This document shows positions 60,401-64,000 of a stretch of 64,000 nt of DNA, one piece after another. The stretch spans positions 1,612,001 to 1,676,000 of the forward strand of contig CAWFUR010000011.1 of NCBI GenBank assembly GCA_963819115.1, given 5' to 3'. The position numbers and the translations under genes are program-made. Each line of letters opens with the position of its first letter. Within the stretch, counting starts at the first letter, position 1. The DNA is from JACVRW01 sp963819115. GTDB taxonomy: Bacteria > Actinomycetota > Thermoleophilia > Solirubrobacterales > Thermoleophilaceae. The notes beneath the pieces were generated by a model. It was not told the origin of the DNA. It did no database searches and saw only the letters and a list, made by a program, of their open reading frames with translations.

Positions 60401-61128
60401 GTGGCCTTCACCTGCACCGTGATCGGCCCAAAGGGCACCTCCTGCTCCCAGGCGGCCTCGCCGGCCTTGTAGAGCTCGAGCAGGGCAAAGAGCGTGACGG
60501 CCTCGGTGAGACGGTCGGCGCCCTCCACGGCCTCGTCGAAGCTGAAGCTGCTCCGGGTGGCCAGCAGGTCGCGCAGGTGGCGCAGGCGCTGCTCGACGGA
60601 CACCGCGGGCCGGCGGACGTGGCGCAGGTCGAGCGGCGGGGGGATGCGCAGCAGGTCCCCGAGCGCCTCGCCCAGCCGATTGGGGTCGTAGGCCGCCTCG
60701 GCTGTCTCCACCGCCACCCGGCGGAGCTCCGGCGGAAGGGGCGCCGAGCGGTAGCGGAAGCCGTGCTCGGCGTCGAGACGCTCGCGCAGGTCGGCTGCGG
60801 CACCGCGGTAGCGGTGGTACTCGAGCATCCGGGCCAGCAGCTCGTCGGCCGCCTCGCCCGGCACCAGGTCGAGCCCCTCCTCGTCCTCGTCAACGGGGAG
60901 CATCAGTCGCGACTTCAGCTCCAGCAGCGCCGCGATCAGCACGAGGAACTCCGTGGCCGCCTCGAGGTCCAGCTCGCCCGCGCGCTCCAGGTGCGCCACG
61001 TAGGCGAGCACCACGTCGGCCAGGTCCACCTCGAGGAGATCCACCTCCTCGTTGAGGACCAGCGTCATCAAAAGGTCGAACGGCCCCTGGAAGACCTCGA
61101 GGTCGAGGTCGAGATCGACTACCGACAC
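60397..61128 (-). CDS. scpA: Segregation and condensation protein A (kleisin)
   Basis: 243 residues bridging SMC heads with ScpB in chromosome condensation. N-terminal VDLDLDLEVFQGPFDLLMTLV is the SMC-neck-binding helix region of kleisins. It continues EEVDLLEVDLADVVLAYV and AATEFLVLIAALLELKSRLMLP, and ends with the winged-helix part (SFDEAVEGADRLTEAVTLFALLELYKAG split around 60480-60560). GTG start nine bases after trpS. The trpS-scpA-scpB order suggests one transcript. Confidence 0.94.
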   Translation of the reverse strand: MSVVDLDLDLEVFQGPFDLLMTLVLNEEVDLLEVDLADVVLAYVAHLERAGELDLEAATEFLVLIAALLELKSRLMLPVDEDEEGLDLVPGEAADELLARMLEYHRYRGAAADLRERLDAEHGFRYRSAPLPPELRRVAVETAEAAYDPNRLGEALGDLLRIPPPLDLRHVRRPAVSVEQRLRHLRDLLATRSSFSFDEAVEGADRLTEAVTLFALLELYKAGEAAWEQEVPFGPITVQVKAT

Positions 61129-61137
61129 CGGACCAGC

Positions 61138-62127
61138 CTAAAGCTGCGGCCCGACGCCCATGGCTGCGCGGACGTCTTCCATCACCCCGGTGGCGATCTC
61201 GCGCGCCTGCGCGGCGCCCTCCTGGAGCACGGCCTCGAGCGCGGGCTCGTCCGCGCGCAGCTCGAGATAGCGCTCGCGGACCGGGGTCAGCAGGTCCACC
61301 ACGGCCTCCCCCACGGCGCCCTTGAAGGCGCCGTAGCCCTGGCCGGCGAACTCGCTCTCGACCTCCTCCGGCGTGATGCCCCGGATCACGGCGAGCACCT
61401 CGATCAGGTTGCCGATCCCGGCCTTGTCCGGGCCGCGCAACACGTCGCTGCCGGAGTCGGTCTGCGCGCGCTTCAGCTTGCGCATGATGGCGTCGGGCTC
61501 CTCGTCGATGTACACCAAGCCGGCCTCGGTGCTGGAGGTCGTGGACATCTTCGAGGAGGGGTCCTGGAGGTCCATGATGCGTGCCCCCACCTCCGGAATC
61601 CGGTGGTCGGGCTCCACCAGCACGTCGGCGTAGGTGGCGTTGAAGCGCCGCGCGATCTCGCGGGCCAGCTCGATGTGCTGGCGCTGGTCGTCCCCCACCG
61701 GCACCTCGTCGGCGCGGTAGAGAAGGATGTCCGCCGCCTGGAGCACCGGATACAGGAAGAGGCTGGTGCGCACCAGCTGCTGCTCGCGGGCGGACTTGTC
61801 CTTGAACTGGGTCATCCGCTGGAGGTCGCCGTAGGGAGTCACCGAGCTGAGCAGCCAGCAGAGCTCCGAGTGCTCGCGCACGTCGGACTGGCGGAAGAGG
61901 ATGCAGCGCGCCGGGTCGAGCCCCGCGGCCAGCAGCATGGCGGTGGTGTCGTGCACGTAGCCCGGGAGAGCCCCCGGGTCGTAGGTCACGCACGTGGCGT
62001 GCAGGTCCACGATGCAGTAGATCGCCGGGTCGCCGCGGTCCTGGCCGTCCACGTACTGGCGGACGGCGCCGAGGTAGTTGCCGAGGTGCTTGCGCCCGGT
62101 GGGCTGGATGCCGCTGAAGATGCGCAC
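61138..62127 (-). CDS. trpS: Tryptophanyl-tRNA synthetase
   Basis: 329 residues, class Ic. RIFSGIQPTGRKHLGNYLGA contains the HIGH-like HLGN. Further landmarks are YCIVDLHATCV, DILLYRADEVPVGDDQRQHI and RIMDLQDPSSKMSTT. The KMSKS loop reads KMSTT, so its second lysine is Thr. The C-terminal domain is complete. GTG start 12 bases downstream of the gcvPB stop. This places tRNA charging in one transcript with scpAB and the glycine cleavage P-protein. Confidence 0.94.
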   Translation of the reverse strand: MRIFSGIQPTGRKHLGNYLGAVRQYVDGQDRGDPAIYCIVDLHATCVTYDPGALPGYVHDTTAMLLAAGLDPARCILFRQSDVREHSELCWLLSSVTPYGDLQRMTQFKDKSAREQQLVRTSLFLYPVLQAADILLYRADEVPVGDDQRQHIELAREIARRFNATYADVLVEPDHRIPEVGARIMDLQDPSSKMSTTSSTEAGLVYIDEEPDAIMRKLKRAQTDSGSDVLRGPDKAGIGNLIEVLAVIRGITPEEVESEFAGQGYGAFKGAVGEAVVDLLTPVRERYLELRADEPALEAVLQEGAAQAREIATGVMEDVRAAMGVGPQL

Positions 62128-62139
62128 GGACGCCTGGAT

Positions 62140-63717
62140 CTACAGCGCGCCCGAGGACTCGCCGTCGCTGCGCCCGGCCCGCTCCGGATCTCCGGGGTTC
62201 TCCCCCATGCCCTGGCGCACCACCGGGCGCTTGGCCGCACCGGCCTCGTCCAGGCGGCGCACCGGCGTGGTGTAGGGAGCGTTGCGAGCGATCTCCGGAT
62301 CCTCGCGCGCCTCGTCGAGGATCGAGCGCACGGCGTCGGCGAAGTGGTCCAGCCGCTCCCTGGTCTCGGTCTCGGTGGGCTCGATCATCAGCGCCTCCTC
62401 CACCAGCAGCGGGAAGTAGACGGTGGGCGGGTGAACGCCGTGGTCCAGAAGCCGCTTGGCCAGGTCAAGGGTCTTCACCCCCAGCTGGTCGCGAGCGCCG
62501 CGGCCCGAGAGCACGAACTCGTGCATGCAGGTGCGGTCGAAGGCGACGGGCAGGTACTCGGCCACCCCCGCCTCGCCCAGCCGCGCCTTCAGGTAGTTGG
62601 CGTTCAGCACCGCGACCTCCGAGGCCTCGCGGAGGCCATCGCCGCCCAGCGACAGGATGTAAGCGTACGAGCGCACGAAGACGCCGAAGTTGCCCTGGAA
62701 CCCGCGCAGCTTGCCGATCGACTTCGGCCTGTCGGAGTCCAGGTCGAATCGGGGCCCGGAGCCGTTGTCGCCCTCGACCCGCACCACCTGGGGGACGGGC
62801 AGGAACGGCTCGATCCGGTCCGACACCGCGATCGGGCCCGCGCCGGGGCCTCCGCCGCCGTGCGGCTGCGTGAACGTCTTGTGCAGGTTGAAGTGGACGA
62901 TGTCGAACCCCATGTCGCCGGGCCGGGCGATGCCCATCACGGCGTTGAGGTTGGCGCCGTCGTAGTAGAGGGTGGCCCCCGCGTCGTGCACGATCGAGGC
63001 GATCTCCTCGATGTTGCGGTCGAACAGGCCGAGCGTGTTCGGGTTCGTGAGCATCAGGCAGGCCACGTCGTCCGTGGCCTTCTCGCGCAGGTCGTCCAGG
63101 TCCACGCCGCCGTCGGGCGCGGTGCCGACCTTCACCACCTCGTACCCGGCCATGGTGACCGTGGCCGGATTCGTGCCGTGGGCCGTGTCCGGGGTGAGCA
63201 CCTTGGTCCGCCGCTCGCCGCGATCCTCGTGGTAGGCGCGGGTCAGGAGCAGCCCCGCAAGCTCGCCGTGGGAGCCCGCGGAGGGCTGGAGCGACACGTG
63301 GGGTAGCCCGGCGATCTCCGACAGCGCCCGCTGCAGGCGCCACATCAGGTCCAGCGCGCCCTGGGCGTGCTCGGGGTCCTGGAGCGGGTGCAGGCGGGCG
63401 TGCCCGGGCAGCGCCGCCACGCGCTCGTGGAGCTTCGGGTTGTGCTTCATCGTGCACGAGCCGAGCGGGTAGAAGCCCTCGTCGAGGTGGAAGTTCTTCG
63501 AGGACAGCGTGGTGTAGTGGCGCACGATCTCCGGCTCGGAGACCTCCGGAAGCTGCGCCGGGTCGTCGCGCACGAGCGCGGCCGGCAGGACGTCCTCCAC
63601 CGCCACCTCGGGAACGTCCGTCTCGGGGGCCGTGAAGGCCCGCCGCCCGGCGCGGGTGCGCTCGAAGATCGTGATGGTGTCGTCGTTGCGGCGCGGGTCG
63701 GCCACGAAGTCGCTCAT
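62140..63717 (-). CDS. gcvPB: Glycine dehydrogenase (decarboxylating) subunit 2
   Basis: 525 residues, the C-terminal half of the two-subunit P-protein. Motifs: ITIFERTRAGRRAFTAP, EIVRHYTTLSSKNFHLDEGF, PLGSCTMKHNPKLHERVAAL, QPSAGSHGELAGLL, DTAHGTNPATVTMAGY and FNLHKTFTQPHGGGGPGAGP with the PLP lysine. It decarboxylates glycine and passes aminomethyl to the H-protein. ATG 63717 overlaps gcvPA as ATGA. The tail after about residue 480 is longer than usual and polar (PVRRLDEAGAAKRPVVRQ). Confidence 0.95.
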   Translation of the reverse strand: MSDFVADPRRNDDTITIFERTRAGRRAFTAPETDVPEVAVEDVLPAALVRDDPAQLPEVSEPEIVRHYTTLSSKNFHLDEGFYPLGSCTMKHNPKLHERVAALPGHARLHPLQDPEHAQGALDLMWRLQRALSEIAGLPHVSLQPSAGSHGELAGLLLTRAYHEDRGERRTKVLTPDTAHGTNPATVTMAGYEVVKVGTAPDGGVDLDDLREKATDDVACLMLTNPNTLGLFDRNIEEIASIVHDAGATLYYDGANLNAVMGIARPGDMGFDIVHFNLHKTFTQPHGGGGPGAGPIAVSDRIEPFLPVPQVVRVEGDNGSGPRFDLDSDRPKSIGKLRGFQGNFGVFVRSYAYILSLGGDGLREASEVAVLNANYLKARLGEAGVAEYLPVAFDRTCMHEFVLSGRGARDQLGVKTLDLAKRLLDHGVHPPTVYFPLLVEEALMIEPTETETRERLDHFADAVRSILDEAREDPEIARNAPYTTPVRRLDEAGAAKRPVVRQGMGENPGDPERAGRSDGESSGAL

Positions 63718-64000
63718 CGCACCGCCTCCGTCTCACGCGCACCCTGCGGGGCGCCCACCACCTCGGCCAGCCGGTCGATGTCCGCCCGCGTGCGGCGCTC
63801 GGTGATGGCCACCAGCAGCCCGTCCTCGTACTCGGGGTAGTCGCGACCGAGGCGGTACCCGGGGTTGATCCCCGCCGCCCGGGCCCGCAGGAAGAGGCCG
63901 TCGAGGTCGGGCACGTGCACCGCGAACTCGCGCACCACCGGTCCGGGGTTGATCAGCTCGAGGCCGAGCGCCTGGCGCGCGTAGTGGGTGCGGCGCAGCA
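63714..64000 (-). CDS. gcvPA: Glycine dehydrogenase (decarboxylating) subunit 1, C-terminal part (truncated by window)
   Basis: Only the last 95 or so codons are inside the window and the frame runs open through the right edge. The visible segment reads RRTHYARQALGLELINPGPV, then VREFAVHVPDLDGLFLRARA and NPGYRLGRDYPEYEDGLLV followed by AITERRTRADIDRLAEVV, matching the end of GcvPA. It pairs with GcvPB to form the PLP-dependent P-protein. The stop codon overlaps the gcvPB start (ATGA). Confidence 0.92.
   Translation of the reverse strand, partial: LRRTHYARQALGLELINPGPVVREFAVHVPDLDGLFLRARAAGINPGYRLGRDYPEYEDGLLVAITERRTRADIDRLAEVVGAPQGARETEAVR

Overview
The window is a chromosomal segment of a very GC-rich bacterium. 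Third codon positions are almost all G or C, GTG starts are common, and genes overlap by ATGA or GTGA. Gene content (two-subunit GcvP, PAS-EAL signalling, a deazaflavin/F420-type protein, a Rv2212-like adenylyl cyclase, actinobacterial gene orders around scpAB, cmk-der and priA-def) suggests a deep-branching actinobacterium such as Thermoleophilia/Solirubrobacterales. That placement is inference from gene content only. I saw no tRNA, rRNA, CRISPR array, transposase or prophage.

Layout. 1-1.2 kb: end of an NTF2-like gene and a frameshifted secreted GDPD. 1.2-5.7 kb (minus): riboflavin operon ribD-ribE-ribBA-ribH with a threonine aldolase coupled to its end. 5.8-21.2 kb: envelope and secreted functions. 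These are a GT-C glycosyltransferase, a GH6 homologue with altered active site, a Tat-exported sulfatase-fold protein, an acyl-CoA synthetase, an F420-type protein, a minus-strand operon (LPG-synthase-like flippase, two GT-C proteins, a UDP-galactopyranose-mutase-like flavoprotein) and a secreted GH2. 21.3-29.6 kb: two divergent surface-glycan operons. One carries a YLDPGSGS microprotein, a NoeA-like methyltransferase and a membrane sulfatase-fold transferase. The other carries GT2, a methyltransferase and a Wzx-like flippase, followed by a hotdog-like protein and a molybdopterin oxidoreductase. 32.3-40.5 kb: fmt, then a complete glycolate operon (permease, glcD, glcE, glcF, malate synthase) placed between fmt and its usual partners def-priA. 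43.5-44.6 kb: adenylyl cyclase. 44.6-54.5 kb (minus): metK, HAD, der, cmk, aroA, tyrA, DAHP synthase, hisC-like, aroH, rluB. 54.5-59.7 kb: rlmN, an EamA exporter with divergent LysR, and a PAS-EAL protein. 59.8-64 kb (minus): scpB, scpA, trpS, gcvPB and the start-truncated gcvPA.

How the genes work together. The rib genes turn GTP and ribulose-5-P into riboflavin. The glc genes import glycolate, oxidise it to glyoxylate and condense it with acetyl-CoA to malate. The DAHP synthase, AroA, AroH, TyrA and HisC-like enzymes form much of the aromatic amino-acid pathway.

Two non-coding systems stand out. (1) A 28-codon leader ORF ending in Tyr-Ala-Tyr-Trp-Arg-Phe-Ser-stop, with its own promoter and downstream inverted repeats, precedes the DAHP synthase gene and looks like an aromatic amino-acid attenuator. 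(2) A palindromic REP-like repeat family (core cccgatcgttgatcggg) sits at gene 3' ends at four places near 21 and 32 kb. Several genes also show a TANNNT hexamer 6-9 bases before the start codon, as expected for leaderless mRNAs.
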